Below, one piece after another: positions 44,226 to 53,941 of a stretch of 64,000 nt of DNA. Position 1 is the stretch's first letter, and every line of letters begins with the position of its first letter. The translations under genes and the position numbers were made by a program. The notes under the pieces were generated by a model that saw nothing but the letters and a program-made list of their open reading frames with translations, was not told the DNA's origin and did not search any database. Source of the stretch: Tupaia tana (taxonomy: Eukaryota > Chordata > Mammalia > Scandentia > Tupaiidae); NCBI GenBank assembly GCA_026018925.1, contig JAKSZU010000004.1, positions 9,582,017 to 9,646,016 on the forward strand, written 5' to 3'.

Positions 44226-44425
44226 CGGAGCCAGCCAGTGGCATGGTTTAAGGTGGCTGTATCTCACGTGGCCACTTGCCTAGTTGGAGTCCCAGACCAG
44301 TGACTTGAAAACACACCAAGCACATGTGCACACAAGTCCAAAATCCTAAGAGGAGAATGGGGAAGCAGAGATTGAGGCGCAGCCATCCCACCTGGGGGAT
44401 GTTTCCTCACTTTTCCCCCCTCCCT

Positions 44426-44484
<59 letters not shown>

Positions 44485-44512
44485 GAGCATATGCACTTGT
44501 AGCAAATTTAAT
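44226..44512 (+). mobile_element. Family A SINE with an expanded (TC)n
   Basis: Head CGGAGCCAGCCAGTGGCATG; core agaatggggaagcagagatt; the pyrimidine tract has become CCCTCCCTCCC plus a TC repeat (44,431-44,475). The end reads gagcatatgcacttgtagca. Confidence 0.87.
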
Positions 44513-44849
44513 AGTCATGAAAGACTAAAGGGTTTGTTGAGATTAGAATAAAAACCAGCAAGTTCTACCTGATCGTGTCATCTGGGCCTACCTCAATGTC
44601 CATCCAACCTCATATCGCTCCCCTCCTCCAGCCCTGTGCTGGAGAGAGACCTCATTATTCTTCCTTGGGTTCTGGAACAGCTGGTTTGTGTCTCTAGGGC
44701 CCCCTCACCCACATTCTGCTCCTACTTCTCACCTGGCTCATCCTTCTGTTCAAATGCCACTCCTTCAGTAATGCCTTCTCTGCCCCCAATACAAAGTATA
44801 TTCCCTCATCAAAGGGTCCCCATTCTTTATCATGCTTTTCACTGCCTTA

Positions 44850-44850
<1 letters not shown>

Positions 44851-44890
<40 letters not shown>
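44851..44890 (+). repeat. (TG)n microsatellite in L2
   Basis: An uninterrupted TG run of about 15 units followed by TATGTGTG. It sits inside the L2 3' region. Confidence 0.95.
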
Positions 44891-44891
<1 letters not shown>

Positions 44892-45010
44892 TCCATGTGT
44901 CATAAAAATCTCCTTAAGACGAAGGGACATGTCTGTCTTTCTTACTCACTGACATATCCTCAGATTAGCCCAGAACTGTCACTCATCCATATTTGCTAAA
45001 AAGCATAAAT

Positions 45011-45625
45011 AAATATTTTCCATAAAGCAAATAATGTCCTTCATGTCTAAAACTGCTTAACCGAGAAATGTGTTGCATTAAAAGAAGAGACTTTGTAGGT
45101 TAAGCATGAAGTATATGTGGTAAGAGGTTAGGTAGTGGATACGGTATAATTATGGGACTTAAATATGTTCAAGGATGATTTGTGTTTTGTGCTTAGTTGG
45201 TGGAAATAAAAATAGGTTAAGTTGTGGAGTTTAAGAAAACGCAAAGGATTCATTAAGATCCTGGAAGAAACAAGCAAGATGACTCGGGGTGCTAAGGCTT
45301 CACTGCCTGGAGCCCACGGATGTGAGCAATGGGCGTGTCAGATTCTGAATAAGTAGACATGAGGGTCTCACAAGACTAGACCACGTGACCCCCACTCCTC
45401 CTCCGGCCTTGCTCCTCCTGTTACTTACAGCCAAAACGGGAAGCTCGCCTGCAAATGGGGCTGCTCAAAAATGGTTGAGTCAGCTCCGATTCAGAGTGGG
45501 ATCTGGTGGGAATAGAACATTGGTGGGAACAGGGCATTGGGTGGAAATAGGGGATTGGAAAGAGGTTGAAATGTGACATCACATGCGACAACACTGAAGG
45601 ATGATTGAGAACATATCAAGCCTTA
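45011..45625. other. Unique non-coding DNA
   Basis: No repeat is recognised. AT-rich at first, then moderately GC-rich. Confidence 0.45.
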
Positions 45626-45910
45626 GGCCGGCACCGTGGTACAATGGGTAAACCCTGTGCAGAGCGGAGCTGGATCCCACGTGGCTAACTGCAGTTCGAA
45701 TCTGGGCCCAAGTGCCTTGAGAAACACTCTGGGTGCATGTGTGTGTGCCCCAAGTCCCAATCGGATGAAACAATGGAGAAGGGATTGCAGTATGACAACC
45801 CCGTTTGAGGGATGCGTTCCTCCCTTTTTCCCTCTTTCTCTGGTGAGCACATACCCCCTCTGACAATAAAAATTTTTATAATTAAAAAAATTATATATAT
45901 ATATATATAC
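45626..45910 (+). mobile_element. Family C SINE ending in a (TA)n
   Basis: Starts GGCCGGCACCGTGGTACAAT, B-box CAGTTCGAATCTGG, core ggagaagggattgcagtatg, end gagcacataccccctctgac and AATAAAAATT. The tail runs into TATATATATATATATA (45,892-45,908). Confidence 0.9.
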
Positions 45911-46424
45911 ACACACTACGATTATGTACTTGAGAATGTCCTGAGCAACTTACCTTACTACATGTTTGTCTTGCAAGCATGTGGCAGCCAATATTCATCA
46001 ATTAAGAATTTCTTCCCGTCCTACTCACAACTACTCCTGCTTGGAAGAGAACCCTCAGGGAGCGAGGTCAGGGAAAGCTAATGGTTTCCACGTGATTTTT
46101 AAATCAGGTGTCTTTTCCCCATGATATTTGTAATGCCAACAGGGCCTGGAGTTCTGTTATGTATAAAAGACGATCCCACAGGGTCACGACATGCACACTG
46201 CGTATATTCACAGTCTCCAGAACCTCAATAAGTAACTCTTCAACAGTGGATCTGTTCGAAATGTCAGCTAAAGAGTAAGTTTGACTGGCAGCACAAGGCT
46301 TTACCTGGGTAAACTGGACAGTGCTGGGTCTAGCTCTACTGGCTTTTAAGAGTCAATTATGAATTCTGGGATTTGATGAAGTGATTATTAAATACAATCA
46401 TTATCAAAACATTTAATGGACAAA
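45911..46424. other. Unique DNA around the first-exon candidate
   Basis: No repeat is recognised apart from the motifs listed separately at 46,080-46,280. Confidence 0.45.
46080..46280 (+). promoter_or_regulatory. Candidate first exon: TATA box, short 5' UTR, ATG and splice donor
   Basis: An E-box CACGTG (46089-46094) is followed by TATAAAAG at 46162-46169. About 30 bases on, a transcript could start near 46,192. ATG is at 46,261, and 14 coding bases later a perfect donor AAAGA|GTAAGT lies at 46,274/46,275. The coding start would be M-S-A-K plus a split codon beginning GA. Too short to name a protein. No matching acceptor exon is recognised downstream. The spacing is better than in the other two candidates here, but chance cannot be excluded. 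Confidence 0.3.
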
Positions 46425-46545
46425 AAATGGAAAATTATCTTTTGATAACAATGCATATGATAATTTCTTTGACTGGACTAACATACACAGTATTCATGCT
46501 GGGAAAATTCATTTTCAATTTTGTAAAGATATACAGTGATTGAAT
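46425..46545 (+). mobile_element. HAL1-type 3' end, diverged
   Basis: It follows the 3' end of the HAL1 at 58.8 kb block by block: ggaaaattatcttttgataa, caatgcatatgataatttct, gggaaaattcattttcaatt, gtaaagatatacagtgattg and aatgtaaaaaaaagg. This is an older, 5'-truncated copy. Confidence 0.75.
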
Positions 46546-46942
46546 GTAAAAAAAAGGAAAATATATTAAAAGCAAATTTTGAGAAAGCATGGCTAATGCA
46601 AATAGTAATTATTTTTATCAATATGCTTATTTTTATCTGTATGCTCTAAAATCTATATTATTGTATAGGATGTTTAAAAATTCCAAAGATCTGCTCTTCC
46701 AATGAACTCCAGTGGCTTTCAAGACTAAGAATAGATTTGTGGATATACCTCTGACTGTATTTACCACGTTGGATAAATAAAGGCATATACGTGATCATAA
46801 AAAAGTTACATTCTCTAAATTTACAACTAAATGTTAACTAATATCAGTATTAAAAACAAATATAATAAATCCTCAGAATTCGCCACTTCCTAATTATTTC
46901 TCATTTTACTACTCTCTGTGCTTTTGAGGTTATTTATATCTA
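46546..46942. other. AT-rich unique DNA
   Basis: No feature recognised. Confidence 0.4.
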
Positions 46943-47021
46943 TTGGGTCATCGGAAAAGTCATGATGTATTTTTCTGTTTTCTTCATGCAAAAAATTCGT
47001 TATGACTTTTCCGACAACCCA
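46943..47021. mobile_element. Mariner-type MITE, copy 4 (best preserved)
   Basis: TTGGGTCATCGGAAAAGTCA at the left and TGACTTTTCCGACAACCCAG at the right are near-perfect inverted repeats. TA flanks both ends (left cTA, right gTA). About 79 bp, no coding capacity. Confidence 0.93.
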
Positions 47022-48137
47022 GTATTACATCTATATAATGAAAATACAAGGGGCTTTGAAAAGCTCATGAAAGATGGAATTAAAGAACAAGTTTATGTTG
47101 GTGAAAAAATTCAAATGCAGTTTGTTCATAATATGCACATTTCACGAATACCTTGGCAGCTCCTGTGCCTCTCTTCCCAACACGGTGTTCAGCGACATCA
47201 TGTTGATAGCGTGAAATCAGCCCATGTGGGAGTAGCTATACCATGCAGATCAGGAAATGCTACAGTTCAGGGCTTGATTTATTGTTGTGTTGATGTCTAG
47301 ACTTAAGAAAGTGATGGAAAAAATGTTAATAATGAAGGCTAAAGTTAAAAGCTTGTCATGTCTGTAAATGTTACATGGTGACTGGCACAAAAATTAAAGA
47401 AATATTCTTCCAGTGCTTGAAAACTAAGATCTGGTTCAGCAAAGCAATCGCTCATATCCTTAATGAATGAATGGCTTCCAGTATGCCTTCACTGTTTCCC
47501 TTGCAGCGTGCCTATGAATGCAAAAGAAAACATCAACTAATACTCACATCAGAACTGCATTCATTCCTCGGTTGCTTCCATAGGTTGGTGATAGACACAC
47601 CAGTTCAGCAAAAGTCAATGAACATGTTCTAAGAGGACCATTCGACTCTATGGCATTTACCATAGTATCGTTTATTTGATCATTTGCAATCACATGCCAT
47701 ATATGCTTTACATCAGTGAAACTTCAACAGGCTTACTTATCTCTGTATAGTACACGTGCGTCTTTCTGAGAATCGACTGTCAAACGTTGACCAGCATAAC
47801 ACTTGGTACATCCCATACCAAAGCAGGGACTAAGTGTGAGAGGTTACTGAGTTTCCATCAATGACACCGACAGTTTTGTAGAAAAGAAAATGCCAATGAC
47901 ATATATAATTATTTGTTAATTACACCTTTTTTTTAATGCCAGTGATATGAAATTAGACTTTATGAAGCCATTGAAGAGATCTGGCAAAGGGGAATTTCAC
48001 TGTTAATCCAGCCTTGACCAGATAAGAGGCCCACTGAGACTGGGAGTCATTAGCATGAAAGCGCTGGTTTTAGTGGGAAGAGAACGAAGGTTTCATTGGG
48101 GCGACCATTGCCTAGATCGCATTTTCTCAACCTTGGC
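47022..48137. other. Unrecognised DNA, possibly an old DNA transposon
   Basis: It begins with aaggggctttgaaaagctca, tgaaag, which resembles the terminus of some mammalian mariner-like elements. No matching inverted end or transposase motif is found by eye. The 112-codon frame here starts inside the MITE. Confidence 0.35.
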
Positions 48138-48305
48138 ATTCTCTTGGACCGGATCATTTTTCTGCTGAGACGTTGTCCTGGACATGGCAGATATTTAGCA
48201 ACTTCTGTGGTTTTTCCAGAAAGATGCCAGTAGCACCTCTTCAGTTCTGGCAACCAAAATTGTCCGAAGACATTGTCCCAGGGGATAAAATTGCCCCTGG
48301 TGGGA
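48138..48305 (-). mobile_element. hAT-Charlie-type short element
   Basis: Plus-strand text ttctcaaccttggcattctc, ttctggcaaccaaaattgtc and ataaaattgcccctggtgg is the reverse of a common short hAT-Charlie element. One end shows the TTCTCAACC terminus. Confidence 0.75.
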
Positions 48306-48734
48306 ATTCATTGGCCCAGATGAAATATCACTTTGATTCCATTCATCCCGACAAATACTGTCACCTGCTGTGTGTGAGACTCTGCTTTTGGCTCTTGGGG
48401 TACATAAGTGGGTAAGACAAAGAGGCCTGCTCTCACAGAGCTGCCATTCTCCCTGCTGTTGACTCCCATGAAGTAGACTTTTCCCACCGGATGTGAGCTC
48501 CCAGGAAGCAAAAATTGGGTCCTATTTATCTCTGGAACTCCAGCCTGTCTCAGGGCACAGGACTGGCACCAAGATCCTCAGGCTGATCTGGACATCTGGC
48601 ACTAGTCGAACCCCTGCCCACCTCTACAGTCTTACGTCTCATACCCCCCCCCCCCCCAATCCTCAACCCACCATGGGGTTTTAGCCATGCCAAATGTAAA
48701 AGGCCTCTTTCATTTCGAGATCTTTGTTCATGTT
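48306..48734. other. Old repeat scraps and unique DNA
   Basis: A ggggtacataagtgggtaag block (48,397) and an L2-like end (gtgagctcccaggaagcaaa, 48,493) are visible. A C-run occurs at 48,645-48,657. Confidence 0.45.
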
Positions 48735-49245
48735 GTGTGTTAGCTATCAATTGACGTATAGCAAGTTACCACAAACACAGCAGCTTAAAGCAGCATCCAC
48801 GTCCTAGCTCACGGTTTCTGCTGGCCAGAGGTCCAGGCCCAGTGTGACTGGTTCTCTGCTCAAGGTCTTACAAATCTGAAGTCAAGGCGGCAGCAGGCTA
48901 TTCTCACCTGGAGCGCAGGGTCCTTTTCCGAGCTTGTCCAGGTTGTTGGCAGAATCCAGTTCCTTGCTGACTAGACCCCGGGGATTGCACTCAGCTCTGA
49001 GGGGACACTCGTTCTCGCCAAGCAGGCAACTTCTAGTGAACTCCAACAGTAAGAATCTCTCACACATCAAATTCCTCTCATGCTTTGAATCCTTCAGACT
49101 TAGAATCTCTTTCTCCAGGAGGCCTTGCCTCTTTCAAGGGCTCTGTGATTAGGTCTTACAATATGCCATGTAATCGCGTATGTGATCATGCAATGATATC
49201 TCATCACATTCACAGCTTTCTCCCACCTTAAGGTGGAGGGGACTT
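48735..49245 (-). mobile_element. MLT-type LTR (ERVL-MaLR), minus strand
   Basis: Start gttagctatcaattgacgta, then cacggtttctgctggccag, gaagtcaaggcggcagcagg, tgttggcagaatccagttcc. It is the reverse-strand counterpart of the LTR at 52.7 kb. Non-coding. Confidence 0.75.
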
Positions 49246-49247
49246 AG

Positions 49248-49483
49248 GGACCAGCAAATGGTGTAATAGTTACATTGCTGGACTCCCATGTAGTCAACCA
49301 TAGTTCGAGTCCCGTACCTGGTGGCTTAAAACTCTCGTGGGGCGTGTGTGGGTGGGTGCCCAAGATCCTGAGAAGAGAATGGAGCAAAAGGGACTGCAGC
49401 GTGGCCATCCCCCCGAGGGGTGACTTCTCACTTTCTGTCTCTCCAGAAAGCACACATACCCTATAGCAAAAATTTCACTCTCT

Positions 49484-49515
<32 letters not shown>
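49248..49515 (+). mobile_element. Family A SINE
   Basis: Head GGGACCAGCAAATGGTGTAA, B box AGTTCGAGTCC, core ggagcaaaagggactgcagc, end cataccctatagcaaaaatt and a 34-bp A-run (49,484-49,517). Confidence 0.93.
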
Positions 49516-49519
<4 letters not shown>

Positions 49520-49659
49520 TGGAAGGTATTTACAAGGGTGAGGATCCTGGGGAGTCACCTTTGAATTCTGCCTACCCAACTTGGGCGCTGTTTCTCTCCT
49601 TCACCTTCCCTACCCCAGCCTTTTTGCCTTTTAGATCACAGCTTAAATGTCATGTTTTT

Positions 49660-50035
49660 TAAGTGCATTTATTTTTTCCATGAAAGAGAGAGAAGCACCA
49701 CCAACAGGGCCCTCATGCCATGACCCATCCCCAGCCTCAGTCAGCTGGGAAGCTGGGACCGTGGGCACACACACATGTGCCTGGGATCATGGGTATACAC
49801 AACATGTGCCTGGGATCATGGGTATATACACACATGCCTGGGACCATGGGCACACATGTGCCTGGGATCATGGGTATACACACATCACATGCCTGGGATC
49901 ATGGGCATACACACATGTGCCTGGCATGTACAAGGAGACCTTGGGCTGGGGATGCAACCCAGGCCTGCACAGTGTGACTTCAGCACTGTGGAGCGATGTG
50001 TTACTGCCATGCCATCATGGTTAGCCAGGTGTTAC
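49660..50035 (-). mobile_element. Family D SINE, minus strand, enlarged by an internal minisatellite
   Basis: Minus-strand order: head CTAACCATGATGGCATGGCA with gcctgggttgcatcc as B box, ggtctccttgtacatgcc, the repeated block, ggctgaggctggggatgggt, gccctgttggtggtgc, CTTCTCTCTCTTTCATG and AAAAAATAAATG tail. Confidence 0.85.
49755..49922 (+). repeat. Six-unit minisatellite of 24-31 bp
   Basis: Units begin GGGA(T/C)C(A/G)TGGGTATACAC and end CATGTGCCT; starts at 49755, 49783, 49812, 49840, 49864 and 49895. The unit equals the accession block of Family D around its catgccaggtgcatgtatgc segment, amplified inside the SINE. Confidence 0.93.
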
Positions 50036-50134
50036 TTGTAACGAAATAAGTTTACCTTTATTGAGTTATTTCTAAGTCATGCATCGCGCTTTATGTATGC
50101 TGTCATGCTTACTTTTCACAACATACAAACTTGA

Positions 50135-50265
50135 ATTTACTTTTATTCTTGCACTTAGAGCTCCCTCTGACTAACATTCCTTCCCCGGATAGCTTCATCT
50201 TACTTCCCTCACTCCTTTTTGTGGCCACTCAAATATTACCTCCTTGGAGAAGCCTTCCCTTACGA
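50135..50265 (+). mobile_element. L2 fragment
   Basis: Recognised by ccactcaaatattacctcct, tggagaagccttcccttacg. Old. Confidence 0.7.
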
Positions 50266-50413
50266 CTTTTCTAAAAATAGCTTATGGTATTGTAGAATGT
50301 AAACTAATAAATATAGAAGGGATAATGAAGACATTGGAAAATCACCATTTGGCAACCATCATAGTAATAGTTGATGTAGGCAAGAATTACCGTTGGATGC
50401 TAAAACTAGTGGG

Positions 50414-50850
50414 TGAGCACCAACCTGTGGCATGGTGGTGAAGGTGGCTCGCTCACACATGGCTGACTGAGCAGTTTGAGTCCTGGACCTGGTGGCTTAA
50501 AAAACACACCAGGTGCGTGATTAAGCCACAGTCCTGAGAAGAGAAGGGACTGCGATGTGGCCATCTCCTCTGGGGATGATTTTTTGCGTTCTATCTCTCT
50601 CTGGCAAGTACATGTGCCCTATAGCAAAAAATCTGTGTGTATGTGTGTGGGGGAGGAACCCATGCCAGGCACATGTGCATGCATGTGTGCCCAAAGTCTT
50701 GAGAAAAGTCTAGAGGAGAAGGGATTTAGGCATGGCCATTCTCCCTCAGAGGTCCTTTCTCACTTTCCTGTCTCTGACTCTCTTTCTGTCTCTGTCTCTC
50801 TCTTGTGAGCTCATGTACCCTATGGCAAACATTTTAAAAAAGAAAAGAAA
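50414..50850 (+). mobile_element. Composite SINE: one head, two bodies
   Basis: Head (GAGCACCAACCTGTGGCATG, B box agtttgagtcctgg) plus body 1 up to tgccctatagcaaaaaatct (50,632). After a TGTGTGTATGTGTGTGGG linker, body 2 starts at aacccatgccaggcacatg (50,657) and ends gtaccctatggcaaac (50,830) without a head of its own. Confidence 0.85.
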
Positions 50851-50895
50851 ACAAAAACTAGAGGGTGAAAGATTGATGAGGCTCAGGATAATTAG

Positions 50896-51075
50896 AGGCC
50901 AGCAGATGGTATCATGGTTAATGTGCTGGACTCCCACAGGTCAGACCATGGTTCAAGTCCCGAACTTGGCAACTTGCTTTCTCACTTTTCCTCTCTCTCT
51001 CTCTCTTTGGTGAGCATACATGCTTAATAGCAAATTTTTAAAATTGTAATAATAAAGAAAATAAAATAAATAATT
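50896..51075 (+). mobile_element. Family B SINE
   Basis: Head GAGGCCAGCAGATGGTATCA, B box GGTTCAAGTCC, direct junction to ctttctcacttttcctctc, then a Family A-like gagcatacatgc stretch and AATAAATAATTCTT tail. Confidence 0.88.
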
Positions 51076-51914
51076 CTTAAAAGAAAAAGTATGTTCTCCA
51101 TAAGTGTTTACTAATTATAAAGGGAAACGATCGTATCTTTAAGCAAGAGAACACTACCAAACACCACTAACTGAATGATCAGAGTCCATATCGTCAGTGA
51201 TAGAATAAAGCTACTTCATTTGCCTAAATGTGATATGCTAAGAAGGACATTTCCCGTCCGTGGCTTTCCTGTCATATCAGATATGCCCAGATTGACGGGT
51301 CATGCTGCAAAATAACTAGCCTGTATTTTTCCAACACTCCAAGGTTGTGGAAGGCAAAGAAAGGCTGAGCAACTATTCCAGATTAAAAGAGATTAAAGTG
51401 GCATAAAGACAGAATGTAATGTGTAGGTTCTGGATTGGATCCTGGCCCAGAAAAAAAAAATGTTTTTTCTTTGGAATAAGGGATTTTATCAGTTCAACTA
51501 TTAACATTTTAATAATGTCTGTAGATTAGCTAATAGAATCAATGTTAATTTCCTGGCTTTTATAATTCTACTGTGGTTATGGAAAGCAAATGTCCTTGTT
51601 TTTAGAAAATGCACATTAAGGTATTTGGGGGTAAAGGTACATCATGTCAGCAACTTACTGTCAAATGGTTCAGAAAATAATAATATAAAAAAAGAATGAT
51701 GAAGCCCTTGTGGCAAAGCAGTAACAGGGAGCCTGAATGGAAGGCAAATGGCACCTCTTTGTACTATTCTTGCAACTTTTCTGTACACTTGAAATTATTT
51801 TTAAGTGAAATCTACCAACAGTAAAGAAAATATAATAAGAATAGCTCCCATCCCTATTCATCATCCTTTACTCTGCCTTACTTTCCTGCATGGCCCTTTT
51901 CATCACTGGTTGTT
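51076..51914. other. AT-rich DNA, mostly unrecognised
   Basis: A block tggcacctctttgtactatt, cttgcaacttttctgtacac (51,749) resembles the 3' end of an old mammalian repeat. Nothing else is clear. Confidence 0.4.
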
Positions 51915-52203
51915 TATTTTACTTTATTTTATGTTATTTATTCACTCATTTTAAAATTATGCTGTAGAGCTGTGCACTCACATGTGATACAGAGAGGGAG
52001 GGGGAGAGAGAGGGAAAATGGAAATCACCCCCCAGGTGGGATGGCCACACAGCAATCCCGTCTTCACTATGCTCCTCTTGGGGTTTTAGGCATGTGCACA
52101 CATGTGCCCAATGTGTATTTCAAGCCGCTGGGTCCAGGACTTGAACTGGCACAGTCAGCTATGCAGGATTCAGCTGCCTTAACCACCACACCACTGGCTG
52201 ACT
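51915..52203 (-). mobile_element. Family A/C SINE, minus strand
   Basis: Minus-strand head GTCAGCCAGTGGTGTGGTGG, core agcatagtgaagacgggatt, end agctctacagcataatttt and an A-rich tail over 51,915-51,960. Confidence 0.87.
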
Positions 52204-52249
52204 GGTATTTATTTAATCTAATTTTCCCTGCAAACATGAAGTAGGTACT

Positions 52250-52495
52250 GTCACTATTCCTTGCCTTCCTGATTCCTTCTGCCTGAAATTCTCTCTTCCC
52301 CAAGGTCTGCATCTTCCCTCTCCTCTTCTTGATCTTCATTCAAATCCTATGGGTAACAGCAGCAGTGTTCATTTCTTCCTTAACTAGACACAAACTCCAT
52401 GGGAGCAGGGACTTCGTTCTGTTCATGGCTGATTCCTCAGAATCTGCAAAGTATCTGACCCACAGTAGGTCCTCCATACATTTGCGCTGAGTCAA
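52250..52495 (+). mobile_element. L2 3' end
   Basis: Clear L2 order: ttctgcctgaaattctctct, caaactccatgggagcaggg, acttcgttctgttcatggct, ccacagtaggtcctcc. Confidence 0.85.
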
Positions 52496-52659
52496 TCACC
52501 TCTATTACAGAGAAGCGATGTGGGACAATGGTAGGTGGTAAAATAGTCTTTGAATATAGGCCGATTGATTCTACTACTACTGACCCCCGTGCTCTGCTTT
52601 CCCAGGAAGCTGCCTGGCTTGCCGCCATTCATGACAAGACAACTGTGAAAGATAACTTC

Positions 52660-53452
52660 TGACATGGCTCCCAATAACCCCCACTTCCTGGGTTCATGCC
52701 TGGGGACTACCCTCCCCTTGAGTGTTGTCAGACTTGTAACTCACTTCTAAAAGTGATCAGGTGCCACTTCCATGATTAGGTTAGCTAGGCACAAACTATG
52801 ATGGGGACGGTGGCATGGTGGTTAAAGTGACTGGATCTCAAATGATCAACTGTGTGGTTCAAGTGCTGGAACCAGTAGCTTGAAAAACAAGTTAGCCGCG
52901 CGTGCATGCATGCCCAAGAATGCATGCATGCATCTCCTTAAAGGAGAAATGGGGGAGAAGGGATTGTGGCATGACCATCACCCCTGGGGAATGATTTCTC
53001 ACTTTCCCTCTCTCTGTCTCTCTCTGGTGAATGTGTGCACCCTATAGCAAAAATTTTTTAAAATATCAGAAAGACTGACTTCCATCTTGCTCATAAACTC
53101 TCACTGGCACTTCTTGCCTCCTTGCTTGATTGCTGCCATGTTGAGATGCTCTGTAGAAGGACCATGTAGCAAGGAACCAAAGGGAGCCTCTGGCAACAGC
53201 ACAAAGGACCTCAATGCTGCCAGCAAACACGCATGCGCTCACTTTGGAAGCAGATCCTCCCCAGTCAAGCCTTCCAGTAAGACCTTCAGCCTCAGCAGAT
53301 ACTTGGATTGCAGATTGTGGGAGACTTTAAAGCAGAAGATCCAGCTAAGCCAGCCCAAGTACCTGACCAGCAGAAATGGTGAAGTCATGAATACTGTTGT
53401 TTCAAACCACGAGGACTTGGGATCATTTGCTACACAGCAGTAGATGACTAAT
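52660..53452 (+). mobile_element. MLT-type LTR (ERVL-MaLR), split by a SINE
   Basis: Parts 52,660-52,800 and 53,060-53,452: tggctcccaataacccccac, tagaaggaccatgtagcaag, ggaagcagatcctccccagt and tgctacacagcagtagatga, ctaatacc end. The 118-codon frame inside is accidental. Confidence 0.83.
52801..53058 (+). mobile_element. Family A SINE in an LTR
   Basis: Head GGGGACGGTGGCATGGTGGT (near 52,803), core ggggagaagggattgtggca, end cctatagcaaaaatttttta. It has a local CATGCATGCATG expansion at 52,919-52,932. Confidence 0.9.
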
Positions 53453-53455
53453 ACC

Positions 53456-53655
53456 ACAACCCTCTGCATTTCCACAATGCTGGAACTTTTTGATGATAGC
53501 AGAAACATTTCATGTTATATTTATCTGTGTCTCCCACCTTCCCCACCCCCTCACCCTATAACCTCTGTGGGCACAGACCGATCTGTTTGCCCCTTTATGC
53601 TTCATAGCACAGGTCCTGTCTCATAGCTGGAGCTCAATAAACACAGGTTAAAAAT
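53456..53655 (+). mobile_element. L2 3' end
   Basis: Signs: ttatatttatctgtgtctcc, aacctctgtgggcacagacc and the end tcatagctggagctcaataa. Confidence 0.75.
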
Positions 53656-53666
53656 ATTGGAGTCTC

Positions 53667-53930
53667 AGGACCAGCAGTTAGCGTAACGGCTATGTCACTG
53701 GACTCCCACGTAGTCGACCGTGGTTCGAGTCCCGGACCCGGTGGCTTAAAACTCACGCCGGGTGCGTGTGCGTGCGTGCCCAAGATCCCGAGAGGAGAAT
53801 GGAGGAGAAGGGATTGCGGCGTGGCCATCCCCCCGGGGGGTGATTTCTTGCTTTCTGTCTCTCTGTCTCTGTCTGTCTGGCGAGCGCACAGGCCCTATAG
53901 CAAAACCTCTCCAAAAAAAAAAAAAATAAA
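53667..53930 (+). mobile_element. Family A SINE, young
   Basis: Head GGACCAGCAGTTAGCGTAAC, B box GGTTCGAGTCC, CpG-rich core (gcgtgtgcgtgcgtgcccaa), CCCTATAGCAAAACCTCTCC end. TGGAGTCTC flanks at 53658-53666 and 53933-53941. Confidence 0.96.
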
Positions 53931-53941
53931 AATGGAGTCTC

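Larger units (their letters stand above)
43800..45010 (+). mobile_element. L2 3' region, split by a SINE
   Basis: First part 43,800-44,225 (ccagatcttccagctgatac, ttctgggctactccaactgc, cctcctaaccatcatttt). Second part 44,545-45,010 (ctgatcgtgtcatctgggcc, gttcaaatgccactccttca, aatctccttaagacgaaggg). Non-coding. Confidence 0.75.

Noticed and set aside
46962..47300. 112-codon open frame on plus strand
   Set aside because: It starts inside the MITE and runs into unrelated DNA; no transposase motif such as a DD(E/D) pattern is visible.
53087..53443. 118-codon frame on plus strand
   Set aside because: It lies wholly inside an MLT-type LTR, which is non-coding.
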